DNA of 64,000 bases from Azorhizobium sp965227945 (GTDB lineage: Bacteria > Pseudomonadota > Alphaproteobacteria > Rhizobiales > Xanthobacteraceae), in assembly GCA_965227945.1 (NCBI GenBank), contig CBDDGQ010000006.1, positions 1,798,001 to 1,862,000 on the forward strand, read 5' to 3'. The notes beneath the pieces were generated by a model, which had not been told where the DNA came from, searched no databases, and saw nothing but the letters and a program-made list of their open reading frames with translations. Shown here one piece after another: positions 1 through 9,119 of the stretch (position 1 is the first letter of the stretch; the number at the start of each line of letters is the position of its first letter). The translations under genes and the position numbers were made by a program.

Positions 1-348
1 GTTGTTGTAGCCGTAATTGTAATTGCGCGGGCCGTAGTAGCCCGGACCCCGCCAGCCGGGACCGCGCCAGCCCTGATTATAATAGCCGGGGCCGCGCCAG
101 CCCGGACCGCGCCATCCGCGGTTGGGACCGCCGCCCCGCCAGCCGGGCGGGGGACCTTGGCGATACTGAACATCTTGAACCCCGGTGCCGGATTCGCCCG
201 TGGCGGTGCCGACCGCGGAGGGGAGCGAGGACGCACCCATGCGCAGAGCTTGGGCGCTTGCGCCAGTGGGAACCGCCAGGGCCCCGGCCAGTGCGGCAGC
301 GGTAGCGAAGGTCAGGTTTCGGCGCCATGCGCTCATTTGTGCAGACAT
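1..348 (-). CDS. Secreted Gly/Trp/Tyr-rich protein, BA14K-like, 3' end beyond the window
   Basis: The gene begins with ATG at 348 on the minus strand, preceded by an AAGGAG ribosome site, and runs off the left edge with all 116 visible codons open. Residues 1-32 form a signal peptide (Arg-Arg, hydrophobic stretch, ASA cleavage site). From about residue 70 the chain repeats GWRGPGW and GYY units and ends within a Tyr/Asn-rich run. The signal region closely resembles that of the next gene at 519-1094 (both have ASAQALR), so the two are probably tandem paralogues. The C-terminal BA14K motif, if present, lies outside the window. The likely site of action is the periplasm or cell surface; the function is unknown. 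Confidence 0.72.
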   Translation of the reverse strand, partial: MSAQMSAWRRNLTFATAAALAGALAVPTGASAQALRMGASSLPSAVGTATGESGTGVQDVQYRQGPPPGWRGGGPNRGWRGPGWRGPGYYNQGWRGPGWRGPGYYGPRNYNYGYNN

Positions 349-457
349 GATTGTTCTCCTTACGGGGAGACAACGCTCCCGCGCGGAAAACGATCAACCG
401 TGTCACCAAAGCTTGATGGGGTCCCCATGGAGGCGGCCCGGGGCTACGGTCTGCAAA

Positions 458-491
458 AGAAAAGCCCGCGACGCATGGGCGCCACGGGCTT
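458..491 (-). terminator. Rho-independent terminator of the 519-1094 gene
   Basis: On the minus strand AAGCCCG (485-491) pairs with CGGGCTT (462-468), followed by a T-rich run. It lies about 30 bases past the stop codon of the BA14K gene. Confidence 0.6.
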
Positions 492-518
492 GGCCGACAA
501 AATGAAGTGAGACCGCCG

Positions 519-1094
519 TCAGGTGCAGGGGTGGCGCAGGCCGTCATACCCGAGGAACGTGCCGGTCCGCGGATCAAACGAGCGGTATTTGCGCGAGCAA
601 TAGGCGATCCAGTTCGGCGGGGCGCCGGCATACACCGGGCCGCTATAGACGGGTGCGCCATAGACTGGAGCGCTGGCGGCTGCAGCGCCAACGATCAAGC
701 CTGTGGCCAAGCCCGGGCCAAATCCGCCCCAGCCGCCATAATAAGGGCCGTAGCCATAGCCCCAGCCGCCACCGTAATAGGCCGGACGTCCCCAGCCGGG
801 ACCCCATCCGCCGCCGCCCCAGCCAGCCCCGCGCCAGCCGGGGCCACCCCAGCCACCACCGCCCCAGCCGGGCCCGCCGCCGCGCCAACCGGGACCGCCG
901 CCCCAGCCCGGACCACCGCCGGGCCCGCCGCGCCATTGCACCTGCTGGACGCCACTGCCGGCGACCGCGGACACGGCGGCCGGCTGGGCGCCAAGGCGCA
1001 GGGCCTGGGCAGACGCGGGAAGGGACATTGCAGTTGCACCTGCTGCGAGAGCAACGACCGCGGACGCGACTTTAAGCGACGGGAACGGACGCAT
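519..1094 (-). CDS. BA14K family secreted protein with Gly/Trp-rich repeats
   Basis: This 191-residue protein starts at ATG 1094, eight bases after GGAGG; a longer frame upstream has no ribosome site. Residues 1-28 are a signal peptide ending ASA. About residues 55-125 are low complexity, built from GGGPGWGG and GWRG units. The last 30 residues (WIAYCSRKYRS, then GYDG and RHPC) match the C-terminal signature of the BA14K family, named after an immunoreactive, lectin-like Brucella protein. Two Cys in this segment could form a disulfide in the periplasm. It sits beside a similar gene at the window start. The family is abundant in Hyphomicrobiales; the exact function is not known. Confidence 0.85.
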   Translation of the reverse strand: MRPFPSLKVASAVVALAAGATAMSLPASAQALRLGAQPAAVSAVAGSGVQQVQWRGGPGGGPGWGGGPGWRGGGPGWGGGGWGGPGWRGAGWGGGGWGPGWGRPAYYGGGWGYGYGPYYGGWGGFGPGLATGLIVGAAAASAPVYGAPVYSGPVYAGAPPNWIAYCSRKYRSFDPRTGTFLGYDGLRHPCT

Positions 1095-1231
1095 GACGAA
1101 ATCCTCCACCTGCCATTTTGTAACCGGAGATTTGGGCGGGTTGGCGGTGCCCCGGAGGCACCGTCTCACATTTCCTTGAGGCGCGGCGTCGCATCTGGCA
1201 CCGCACCGCCCGGTGCACGGGGCCGCAAGGC

Positions 1232-1260
1232 TTGCGTTTTGGAGCCGGCTCCTGTAACGA
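1232..1260 (+). promoter_or_regulatory. Possible promoter of rpmI-rplT
   Basis: TTGCGT (1232-1237) and TAACGA (1255-1260) are separated by 17 bases, about 120 bases before rpmI. A 12-bp palindrome GGAGCCGGCTCC sits in the spacer. The match to a sigma-70 promoter is moderate. Confidence 0.3.
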
Positions 1261-1380
1261 GTGCGGCCTTCGAACCGGCCGGCGACAAGGGCTGCCGTGC
1301 TGGTTCTTATAGCTCACAGCAACAAGAGGCCGAACGCTCCGCGTGGCAACGCGCGGCAGATAGCGGCCACGGAGAGCCAA

Positions 1381-1581
1381 ATGCCCAAGATGAAGACCAA
1401 GTCGGGAGCGAAGAAACGCTTCCGTCTGACCGGTACCGGGAAAGTGATCGCGGCCCAGGCAGGCAAGCGCCATGGGATGATCAAGCGGACCAACAAGACC
1501 ATCCGCAATCAGCGCGGCACCACCATTCTGAGCGAGAGCGATGGGCGGGTGATCCGCAAGTCGTTCCTGCCGAACGGCTGA
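1381..1581 (+). CDS. rpmI: 50S ribosomal protein L35
   Basis: This 66-residue, strongly basic protein is a component of the large ribosomal subunit. It begins MPKMKTKSGAKKRF and ends with the typical RKSFLPNG, full length for bacterial L35. It is followed 30 bases later by rplT, the standard pairing. In many bacteria infC lies just upstream, but here the upstream neighbour is an unrelated BA14K gene on the other strand, so infC must be elsewhere. The gene probably shares a transcript with rplT. Confidence 0.97.
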   Translation: MPKMKTKSGAKKRFRLTGTGKVIAAQAGKRHGMIKRTNKTIRNQRGTTILSESDGRVIRKSFLPNG

Positions 1582-1611
1582 CGCCACCACCGCGATCCCA
1601 GGAGATATTCC

Positions 1612-1971
1612 ATGTCCCGCGTCAAACGTGGCGTTACATCACACGCCAAGCATAAGAAGGTCTTCAAAGCCGCCAAAGGCTTTTACGGCCGTCGCAAAAA
1701 TACCATCCGCGCAGCCAAGTCGGCCGTCGAACGGTCGATGCAGTACAACTACCGCGATCGTAAGATCAAGAAGCGCAACTTCCGCGCTCTCTGGATCCAG
1801 CGCATCAATGCGGGTGTCCGCGAGCTGGGCATGACCTATGGCCGGTTTATCGACGGTCTCGGCAAGGCCGGGATCGAGGTGGACCGCAAGGTGCTGTCGG
1901 ATATCGCCATCCACGAACCCGAGACCCTGAAGGTCCTGGTGGAGAAGGCCCAGGCCGCCCTCGCGGCCTGA
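1612..1971 (+). CDS. rplT: 50S ribosomal protein L20
   Basis: This 119-residue protein binds 23S rRNA early in large-subunit assembly. It starts MSRVKRGV, has the Arg/Lys-rich N-terminal extension (GRRKNTIRAAKSAVERS) and the conserved LWIQRINA segment, and is full length. The start at 1612 follows AGGAGATATTCC. It forms an operon with rpmI and ends just before a strong terminator, which separates it from pheS. Confidence 0.97.
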   Translation: MSRVKRGVTSHAKHKKVFKAAKGFYGRRKNTIRAAKSAVERSMQYNYRDRKIKKRNFRALWIQRINAGVRELGMTYGRFIDGLGKAGIEVDRKVLSDIAIHEPETLKVLVEKAQAALAA

Positions 1972-2000
1972 GTTCTCCCCGTCCCGCCTGTCCGAGACCT

Positions 2001-2034
2001 GAAAGCCCCGTGCGCTGAGCCGTCCGGGGCTTTT
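2001..2034 (+). terminator. Terminator after rplT
   Basis: AAAGCCCCG (2002-2010) pairs with CGGGGC plus TTTT (2025-2034). It ends the rpmI-rplT transcript 30 bases after the rplT stop. Confidence 0.75.
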
Positions 2035-2127
2035 GGTGTTTGAGCGGTGTCGGTATAAGCGCCCCATCGCGGGCCTGCCGGCCCGCCGCGCGTCCGTTTC
2101 ATGTCCGTTCTGTCCTGAGGTTGGCTC

Positions 2128-3237
2128 ATGTCCGCTCTCGTCCTCACCGATCACCCTGCTCTCGATGCGCTGGAGCGGGAGACCGCGAGCGCGATCCTGG
2201 GCGCCTCCGGCGAGGCGGAACTGGAGCAGGTGCGCGTCGCGGCGCTGGGCAAGAAGGGCACCGTATCCGAACTGTTGAAGTCGCTGGGCACCATGAGCCC
2301 GGAGGAGCGCAAGGTGATGGGCCCCGCCATCAACGGCCTGCGCGACCGGGTGCAGGGCCTGCTCGCTGTCCGCAAGGAAGCCCTCAAGGCCGCCGCCCTC
2401 GATGCGCGCCTCGCCACCGAGCGCCTGGACGTGACGCTGCCCGTGCGCGAGACGCCGGCCGAGCGCGGCCGCATCCATCCCATCGCCCAGGTGACCGAAG
2501 AACTCACCGCCATCTTCGCCGACATGGGCTTTGCGGTGGCGGAAGGCCCGGACATCGAGACCGACTTCCACAATTTCACCGCTTTGAATTTCCCCGCCGG
2601 CCACCCGGCGCGCGAGATGCATGACACCTTCTTCCTGCCGCCCAATGCGGAGGGAGAGCGCATGGTGCTGCGCACCCACACCTCGCCGGTGCAGGTGCGC
2701 ACCATGCTGTCGCAGAAGCCGCCGATCCGCGTCATCTGCCCGGGCCGCACCTATCGCTGCGACAGTGACCAGACCCACACCCCCATGTTCCATCAGGTGG
2801 AGGGGCTGGTGATCGACAAAGGCTCTCACATGGGCCACCTCAAGTGGATCCTGGAGGAGTTCTGCAAGGCGTTCTTCGAGGTGGAAAAGGTGACGATGCG
2901 CTTCCGCCCGTCCTTCTTCCCCTTCACCGAGCCGAGCATGGAAGTGGACATCCAGTGCGATCGCTCCCGCCCCGGCGAGATCCGCTTCGGCGAGGGCTCC
3001 GACTGGCTGGAGATTCTCGGCTGCGGCATGGTCCATCCCAACGTGCTGCGCAATTGCGGCATCGATCCGGATGTCTACCAGGGCTTCGCCTGGGGCATGG
3101 GCATCGATCGCATCGCCATGCTGAAATACGGCATGAACGACCTGCGCGCCTTCTTCGAGGCCGACGAGCGCTGGCTCTCGCACTATGGCTTCCGCCCGCT
3201 GGACTTCCCGACTTTGGCCGGTGGCCTGAGCGTCTGA
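2128..3237 (+). CDS. pheS: Phenylalanine-tRNA ligase alpha subunit
   Basis: PheS is the catalytic subunit of the alpha2-beta2 enzyme that charges tRNA-Phe. The 369-residue protein has the N-terminal helical region (about 1-95) that contacts tRNA, then the class II synthetase core. Motif 2 is seen around RTYRCDSDQTHTPMFHQVEG and motif 3 as GMGIDRIAMLKYG near residues 323-335. The ATG at 2128 follows a GAGG ribosome site. pheT follows after 91 bases and is very likely co-transcribed. Because a terminator precedes it, pheS should have its own promoter. Confidence 0.97.
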   Translation: MSALVLTDHPALDALERETASAILGASGEAELEQVRVAALGKKGTVSELLKSLGTMSPEERKVMGPAINGLRDRVQGLLAVRKEALKAAALDARLATERLDVTLPVRETPAERGRIHPIAQVTEELTAIFADMGFAVAEGPDIETDFHNFTALNFPAGHPAREMHDTFFLPPNAEGERMVLRTHTSPVQVRTMLSQKPPIRVICPGRTYRCDSDQTHTPMFHQVEGLVIDKGSHMGHLKWILEEFCKAFFEVEKVTMRFRPSFFPFTEPSMEVDIQCDRSRPGEIRFGEGSDWLEILGCGMVHPNVLRNCGIDPDVYQGFAWGMGIDRIAMLKYGMNDLRAFFEADERWLSHYGFRPLDFPTLAGGLSV

Positions 3238-3328
3238 GACCCCGGCCCGTCCGCCATTCCTGCCCGTCCTCCCAGGCTGCCATGCGCCGGGGGGAGGGGA
3301 CTGAGCAGAACATGAAAGCGACCGCGCG

Positions 3329-5740
3329 ATGAAATTCACCTTCTCCTGGCTCCAAGAGCATCTGGAAACCACCCAGCCGATGGACGCCATCGTCGAGAAG
3401 CTGTCGCTGATCGGCCTTGAGGTGGAAGGCGTCGAGGACAAGGCCAAGGCGCTGGCGCCGTTCACGGTGGCCGACATCATCAGCGCCGAGAAGCATCCCA
3501 ATGCGGACAAGCTGCGGCTGTGCATGGTGGACACCGGCGCCGCCAGCCCGGTGCAGGTGGTGTGCGGAGCGCCCAATGCGCGCGCCGGCATCAAGGTGGT
3601 GTTCGCCGCCCCCGGCACGGTCATTCCCGCCACCGGCACCGAACTGAAGATCGGCACCATCCGCGGCGTCGAGAGCCGCGGCATGCTGTGCTCCGCCCGC
3701 GAACTGGGCCTCTCGGAAGAGCATGACGGCATCCTCGAGTTGCCGGAGGATGCGCCGGTGGGCGCGCCGTTCGCGCAGGTGCTGGGGTTGAATGATCCGG
3801 TGATCGAGATTGCCGTTACCCCCAACCGCGCCGATTGCCTGGGCGTTGGCGGGGTGGCGCGGGATCTGGCGGCGGCGGGGCTGGGCGAACTGATGGCCCC
3901 CCGAGTGGCGCCGGTGGAGGGGAAATTCCCGGCGCCGCTTGGGGTTAAGCTGGAGTTCGGCGATACGGCCCCGCTCTGTCCGGTGTTCGCGCTGCGGGTC
4001 ATTCGCGGCGTGAAGAACGGCCCATCGCCGGACTGGATGCAGGACAAGCTCAGGGCCATCGGCCTACGGCCCATCAATGCCCTGGTGGATGTCACGAATT
4101 TCCTCACGTTCGACCGCAACCGCCCTTTGCATGTGTTCGACCTGAAGAAGGTCCATGGCGATCTGGTGGTGCGCCGGGCGCAGGCGGGCGAGACCCTGCT
4201 CGCCCTCGACGGCAAGACCTACGCGCTTGATGACAGCATGTGCGTGATCGCCGACGACAAGGGCGTGGAGTCCCTCGCCGGCGTCATGGGCGGGCAGGAG
4301 AGCGGCTGCGACGAAGACACCACCGACGTGGTGATCGAAAGCGCGCTGTGGGATCCCATCAACATCGCCCAGACCGGCCGCAAGCTGGGGCTGAATTCCG
4401 ATGCCCGCTTCCGCTTCGAGCGCGGCATCGACCCCGCCTTCACGCTGCCGGGCCTGGATCTCGCCACCCATCTGATCCTGGATCTGTGCGGCGGCGAGCC
4501 CTCGCAGGCGGTGGTCGCCGGCGCCGTGCCCGACACCACCCGCACCATTGCCTTCCCGCTGTCCGAAGTGAAGCGGCTGTCCGGCCTGGAGGCGACGCCC
4601 ACCGAGATCACCGACGTGCTCACCAGCCTCGGCTTCGCCGTCTCCGGCAGCGGCGCGGTGCTGGACGTGGTCCCGCCCTCCTGGCGCGGCGATGTGGAAG
4701 GCAAGGCGGACCTGGTGGAAGAGGTGGTGCGCATCCTCGGCCTGGAGCGCGTGCCGCTGACCGAATTCCCCCGCGAGGGCGCCCGCCGTCCGGTGCTCAC
4801 CGCCTTGCAGATGCGCACCCGCAAGGCCCGCCGGGCGCTGGCGGCGCGCGGCCTGGTGGAAGCAGTCACCTGGTCGTTCGTCTCCAAGGCGCAGGCGGAA
4901 TTGTTCGGCGGCGGGGCGCCGGAACTGGCGCTGATCAATCCCATCGCCTCCGACCTCTCCGACATGCGGCCCTCGCTGCTGCCGGGCCTGATCCGCGCCG
5001 CCCAGGCCAATGCGGATCGCGGCTTCGGCGATGCGGCGCTGTTTGAAGTGGGGCAGGTCTTCGCCGGGGATCGGCCGCAGGATCAGCGTCAGGGCGCGTC
5101 CGGTCTGCGCCGCGCCACCGCCAAGCCGGCGGGCGCCGGGCGGCACTGGTCCGGCAAGGCGGAGGCGGTGGATGCCTTCGATGCCAAGGCCGATGCGCTG
5201 GCAGCGCTCGCCGCCTGCGGCGCGCCGGTGGCCAATCTCCAGGTCACCCGCGATGCGCCGAGCTGGTACCATCCCGGCCGCTCGGGTTCGTTCCGGCTGG
5301 GGCCGAACGTGCTCGGCACCTTCGGCGAACTGCATCCCTCGGTGTTGGAGGCGCTGGACGTGTCCGGCCCGCTGGTGGCGTTCGAGCTGGTGCTGGACCG
5401 TGTGCCCGAGCCCAAGGCCAAGCCCACCAAGGTCAAGCCGCTGCTGGAGCTGTCCGCCTTCCAGCCGGTGAAGCGCGACTTCGCCTTCGTGGTCGGCCGG
5501 GATGTCGCCGCCGCCGACATCCTGAAAGCCGCCCAGGGCGTGGACAAGAAGCTGGTGACCGAGGTCAGCGTGTTCGACCTCTATGAGGGCGCGGGCATTG
5601 CCGAGGACAAGAAGTCGGTGGCCATCGAGGTCACGCTTCAGCCGCGCGAGCGCACGCTCACCGACGTGGAGATCGAGGCGGTGGCCGCCAAGATCGTCGC
5701 GGAAGTCGCCAAGAAGACCGGCGCCACCCTGCGCGGCTGA
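3329..5740 (+). CDS. pheT: Phenylalanine-tRNA ligase beta subunit
   Basis: This 803-residue protein is the non-catalytic and editing subunit of phenylalanyl-tRNA synthetase. Visible in order are an EMAP/tRNA-binding domain (about 39-150), the B3/B4 editing region, B5, and a C-terminal anticodon-binding FDX-ACB domain (about 710-803, with FQPVKRDFAFVV). Length is normal. The next gene lies on the opposite strand and its stop codon is only 12 bases away, so the two transcripts converge. Confidence 0.96.
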   Translation: MKFTFSWLQEHLETTQPMDAIVEKLSLIGLEVEGVEDKAKALAPFTVADIISAEKHPNADKLRLCMVDTGAASPVQVVCGAPNARAGIKVVFAAPGTVIPATGTELKIGTIRGVESRGMLCSARELGLSEEHDGILELPEDAPVGAPFAQVLGLNDPVIEIAVTPNRADCLGVGGVARDLAAAGLGELMAPRVAPVEGKFPAPLGVKLEFGDTAPLCPVFALRVIRGVKNGPSPDWMQDKLRAIGLRPINALVDVTNFLTFDRNRPLHVFDLKKVHGDLVVRRAQAGETLLALDGKTYALDDSMCVIADDKGVESLAGVMGGQESGCDEDTTDVVIESALWDPINIAQTGRKLGLNSDARFRFERGIDPAFTLPGLDLATHLILDLCGGEPSQAVVAGAVPDTTRTIAFPLSEVKRLSGLEATPTEITDVLTSLGFAVSGSGAVLDVVPPSWRGDVEGKADLVEEVVRILGLERVPLTEFPREGARRPVLTALQMRTRKARRALAARGLVEAVTWSFVSKAQAELFGGGAPELALINPIASDLSDMRPSLLPGLIRAAQANADRGFGDAALFEVGQVFAGDRPQDQRQGASGLRRATAKPAGAGRHWSGKAEAVDAFDAKADALAALAACGAPVANLQVTRDAPSWYHPGRSGSFRLGPNVLGTFGELHPSVLEALDVSGPLVAFELVLDRVPEPKAKPTKVKPLLELSAFQPVKRDFAFVVGRDVAAADILKAAQGVDKKLVTEVSVFDLYEGAGIAEDKKSVAIEVTLQPRERTLTDVEIEAVAAKIVAEVAKKTGATLRG

Positions 5741-5752
5741 CCGGCCAAGGCA

Positions 5753-7120
5753 TCAGGGCGCGAGCGACGCGCCCTGAACGCCCAAGATGCGCAGTGCCTG
5801 CCCCGCCGCCCGCTCGCCCGAGAGCCAGGCGCCGGGCACGGTGCCCCACAGGGTCTCGTGGGTGTGCTCGCCGGCGAAGATCAGCCGGTTGGCCACCACT
5901 TCGGTGAAGGCGCGGCGCATGTTGCCGCTGCCCGGAAGGGCGCAGGAAAAGGCGCCCAGGGCCAGCGGCTCGCGGCTCCACCGCGTCTGCACCACCTTGC
6001 CCACCTTGCGCGACACGTCCGTGCCGAAGGCCGCCGCCAGCGCCGTCTTCACATAATCGGCGCCGGCATTGGGGCCGCCGTCCGACAGGCTCTGGGCCAG
6101 TTGCCCGCCCACCTGCGCCACATGCACATCGCTTCCGCCCACGCGGGCCGACACCGAGAACGGCTTCTGGCCGATGGTCTGCACATGCAGCGTCTCGTCC
6201 GGCTCGGCCCGCAGCGGATTGCCGGGCAGGAGAAAGGCGATGTGGTCGCGGGCGCCCAAGGTGATGCGCTCGATGGCGCTGCGCTGGCGGGCCGGCACCA
6301 CGGACTGGATGCGGATCTTGCCCGCCGCCAGCAGGCTGGGCGGCACCGCCAGGATCAGCGCGCGGCCGCTGAGCGTGCCGCGATTGGTACGCACCTCCAC
6401 GCCCCGCCCGCTGAAGTCGATGGTGGAGGCCGCCGTGTCCAGCCGCACCGCCAGACCCTCGGCCAGCTTGGTCACCAGGGCGCCGACGCCGGCACGGACG
6501 AACAGGGTCTCGTCGCGCTCCTCGGCGCGGGACAGGTCCACGGTGGACACCTGCTCCAATTCCTTGGCGCAGCCCAGGGGGCCGATCAGGAAGGTGGCGG
6601 CGGCGCTGAACGGGCCGAGATCGGGCAGCACGCGGGCGGCGGGCAGGTCGCGCCCCGCATCGCCGGCGGCGCCGATGGCCCGCTCGGCCCGGCGCACGGC
6701 GGCGGCGAAATCCTCATATTGCGCATCGCCGGCTTCCTTGCCGGCCAGGTAGAGCCGGGCGGCGCGGGGGCCGGGATAGATGTCCAGCCCCGCCTGTCGG
6801 GCGAGGTCCACCAGCGGCGCGGCGCCCGGCAGGAACAGCCGGTCGGCGCCCATGTCCAAAGGGATGCCGAAGGCCGACGTGTCGGTGTACGCCCGCCCGC
6901 CGACGCGCTTGCCGGCCTCGATCAGCGCATAGCTGCGGCCGGCGGCGGCGACCTTGCGGGCGGCGGCGATGCCGGCGGCACCGGCGCCGATGATCACCAC
7001 GTCCACCTGGCCGGAAGCCGGCACCTGCCCGAGGGCGCGGGCGAAGGCGGGCAGGGCGAACGCCCCCGCCAGGACGGCGCGGCGGCTGACGGCGGCGATC
7101 GATGAGGCGCGGCCGATCAT
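5753..7120 (-). CDS. Tat-exported FAD-dependent amine oxidase
   Basis: The protein is a flavin-containing monoamine oxidase family member of 455 residues. The N-terminus holds a twin-arginine signal (SRRAVLAGAFALPAFARA), and DVVIIGAGAAGIAAARK is the FAD-binding Rossmann motif, followed by GGRAYTD. Near the C-terminus, LIFAGEHTHETLWGTVPGAWLSGERAA is the second FAD-binding block typical of the family. The substrate cannot be told from sequence. A TTG start at 7174 would add 18 residues; ATG 7120 places the Tat motif close to the N-terminus and is preferred. It is convergent with pheT. Confidence 0.85.
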   Translation of the reverse strand: MIGRASSIAAVSRRAVLAGAFALPAFARALGQVPASGQVDVVIIGAGAAGIAAARKVAAAGRSYALIEAGKRVGGRAYTDTSAFGIPLDMGADRLFLPGAAPLVDLARQAGLDIYPGPRAARLYLAGKEAGDAQYEDFAAAVRRAERAIGAAGDAGRDLPAARVLPDLGPFSAAATFLIGPLGCAKELEQVSTVDLSRAEERDETLFVRAGVGALVTKLAEGLAVRLDTAASTIDFSGRGVEVRTNRGTLSGRALILAVPPSLLAAGKIRIQSVVPARQRSAIERITLGARDHIAFLLPGNPLRAEPDETLHVQTIGQKPFSVSARVGGSDVHVAQVGGQLAQSLSDGGPNAGADYVKTALAAAFGTDVSRKVGKVVQTRWSREPLALGAFSCALPGSGNMRRAFTEVVANRLIFAGEHTHETLWGTVPGAWLSGERAAGQALRILGVQGASLAP

Positions 7121-7270
7121 GGACGGGCGTCCGCCGGGGCTGGCGCGCCCGGGCGCGATGGGCGTGTGTGGCAATGCCTCAAGTGGCGCATCATCTCGTC
7201 CGAAAGCCGCAAACCCGTGCCCGGCGCAAGATCTAGCACGGGCATCCGGCGGGCGCGACAGCGCCTCCGC

Positions 7271-8206
7271 TCAGTTGCGCCGCTCGGCAACGAAGCGCGC
7301 CGCTGCCGCCAGAACCTCACCCTTGTCACCGAACGGCGCCAAGGCCGCGGCGGCGTCCTGCACCAGATCCGCCAGCAAGGCCCGGGCGGCCGGGATCCCG
7401 AGGGCCGACACCAGTGTCGCCTTGCCGGCCTGCTGGTCCTTCCGCACGGACTTCCCCACCGCCTCCGCGGTGCCCTCCACGTCGAGCAGGTCGTCAGCGA
7501 TCTGGAAGGCGGCGCCCAGCGCCGTGCCGTAGGCGGCGAGGGTGGCGCGGGCGGCTGGGTCCGCTTGGCCCAACAGCGCGCCGGCTTCCACAGAGACCGC
7601 CAGCAGCGCGCCGGTCTTCATGGCCTGGAGGTCGCGGATCTCCGCGAGGTCGAGGGCCAGCGGTCCATCGGTGCCGAACCGGCCCTCGGCGGCCAGATCC
7701 AGCATCTGCCCGCCGGCCATGCCGCCCAGGCCCGAAGCCCGCGCCAGCGCCCGGACCAGAGTGATGCGCACCAGCGGGTCCGCATGGGCATCCTCGCCCG
7801 CCAGCAGATCGAACGCGAGCGTGAGGAGGGCATCGCCGGCCAGGATGGCGGTCGCTTCGTCATAGGCCTTGTGCACCGTGGGCCGGCCGCGCCGCAAAGC
7901 GTCATTGTCCATGGCCGGCAGGTCGTCATGCACCAGCGAATAGCAATGCACGCACTCCACGGCGGCGGCGGTGGTGATCGCCGCCTCCAGCGGCACGCCG
8001 AACAGCGCCGCGGTCTCCACCACCAGCAAGGGGCGCAGCCGTTTGCCACCATCGAGGGCGCCGTGCCGCATGGCCGCCAGCAGGCGGGCGGGCCGGCGGC
8101 GCTCCCCGGCCAGGGGGGTGTCCGCCAGCGCCAGCGCCAGCCGGCGCTCGGTGGCGTCCGCAATGGTCAGGGCCCGTGCGGCGAGAAGGGTGGAAGCGCT
8201 CGTCAC
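7271..8206 (-). CDS. ispA: Farnesyl/geranyl diphosphate synthase (polyprenyl synthetase)
   Basis: This 311-residue enzyme condenses isopentenyl diphosphate onto allylic diphosphates. The first Asp-rich motif is DDLPAMD (residues 94-100), with a Tyr four residues before it as in short-chain FPP synthases; the second is DDLLD (238-242). GGKRLRP, which binds substrate, is at 53-59. No ATG fits; GTG at 8206 follows AGGA with suitable spacing and gives the normal family length. It is divergent from mtgA. The product length is inferred from the motif, not proven. Confidence 0.9.
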   Translation of the reverse strand: MTSASTLLAARALTIADATERRLALALADTPLAGERRRPARLLAAMRHGALDGGKRLRPLLVVETAALFGVPLEAAITTAAAVECVHCYSLVHDDLPAMDNDALRRGRPTVHKAYDEATAILAGDALLTLAFDLLAGEDAHADPLVRITLVRALARASGLGGMAGGQMLDLAAEGRFGTDGPLALDLAEIRDLQAMKTGALLAVSVEAGALLGQADPAARATLAAYGTALGAAFQIADDLLDVEGTAEAVGKSVRKDQQAGKATLVSALGIPAARALLADLVQDAAAALAPFGDKGEVLAAAARFVAERRN

Positions 8207-8335
8207 GGCGATGATCCTGAGACCGGCAGGGGAGGGGGCATTGACGCTGCCCTCCGGTTGCCCCAACCACGGTTGGCGGTCAAGCCGCCGGTGGCGGGAA
8301 CCGAAGCGGCAGCGTCGCCGTTTCCGGAGGGTGAC

Positions 8336-9034
8336 GTGGCGCGGCGGCGGAAAATGCATCTTGTGAGCTTGGTCGTCCGGGTCCTGGTGGCTCTTGCCCT
8401 CGTCCCGCTGGTGTTGGCGGTTCTCTATAACCTCATCAATCCGGTCTCGACGCTGATGCTCGGCCGCTGGCTCACCGGCGAGCCGGTGGAGCGGGTGTGG
8501 ACGCCCATGGCGCGCATCTCGCCGATCCTGGTGCGCACGGTGATCGCCTCCGAGGATGCCGGTTACTGCAGGCATTGGGGCGTGGACCCCGGCGAGATCC
8601 GCGCCGCCATCGCCAAGGCCGACGACGACATCGACGAGGCCCGCGGCGCCTCCACCATCCCCATGCAACTGGCCAAGAATTTGTTCCTGTGGCCGGGCCG
8701 GTCCTTCATCCGCAAGGGGCTGGAGCTGCCGCTGGCGCTGTGGCTCGATCTGGTGCTGAGCAAGCGCCGGCTGATGGAAATCTATCTCAACATCGCCGAA
8801 TGGGGGCCGGACGGCGAGTTCGGCATCGAGGCCGGCGCGCAGAAGGCCTTGCGCAAGAGCGCGGCGCAGCTCACCGCCGCCGAGGCGGCGCTGATGGCGG
8901 TGATGCTGCCCAACCCCATCAAGCGCGATGCCGGGCGCCCCACCCCCGGCGTGCGCCGGCTGGCCGCGCGCCTCGACGGGCGGGTGGAGCAGGAAGGCCC
9001 GGACATCGTCGCCTGCCTGGGGCTCGCCCGCTGA
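8336..9034 (+). CDS. mtgA: Monofunctional biosynthetic peptidoglycan transglycosylase
   Basis: The enzyme polymerises lipid II into glycan strands. It has one N-terminal membrane anchor (about 8-30) and then a glycosyltransferase family 51 domain. VIASEDAGYCRHWGVD carries the catalytic Glu region, and GASTIPMQLAKNLFLW is the second conserved block. I chose GTG 8336, which has GGAGG five bases upstream, over ATG 8354, whose spacing would be 23 bases. The 232-residue length is usual. It has no transpeptidase domain. Confidence 0.93.
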   Translation: MARRRKMHLVSLVVRVLVALALVPLVLAVLYNLINPVSTLMLGRWLTGEPVERVWTPMARISPILVRTVIASEDAGYCRHWGVDPGEIRAAIAKADDDIDEARGASTIPMQLAKNLFLWPGRSFIRKGLELPLALWLDLVLSKRRLMEIYLNIAEWGPDGEFGIEAGAQKALRKSAAQLTAAEAALMAVMLPNPIKRDAGRPTPGVRRLAARLDGRVEQEGPDIVACLGLAR

Positions 9035-9119
9035 CGACGTGCCCCCCGAGCATGTGCGGCCAGAGGTCTTGATCCTGCCCCCGTCCGCCGCCACAACAGG
9101 GCGACTCGCGAGGACAGTG

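Noticed and set aside
700..960. Repeated 10-20 base units that look like a short repeat array
   Set aside because: They encode GGGPGWGG/GWRG protein repeats in a single reading frame, with no constant spacer length. It is not a CRISPR array.
1639..4215. Minus-strand open frame of 858 codons opposite rplT, pheS and pheT
   Set aside because: It is the complement of three certain genes. High GC removes stops from the opposite strand; composition is Arg/Ser-rich without domains.
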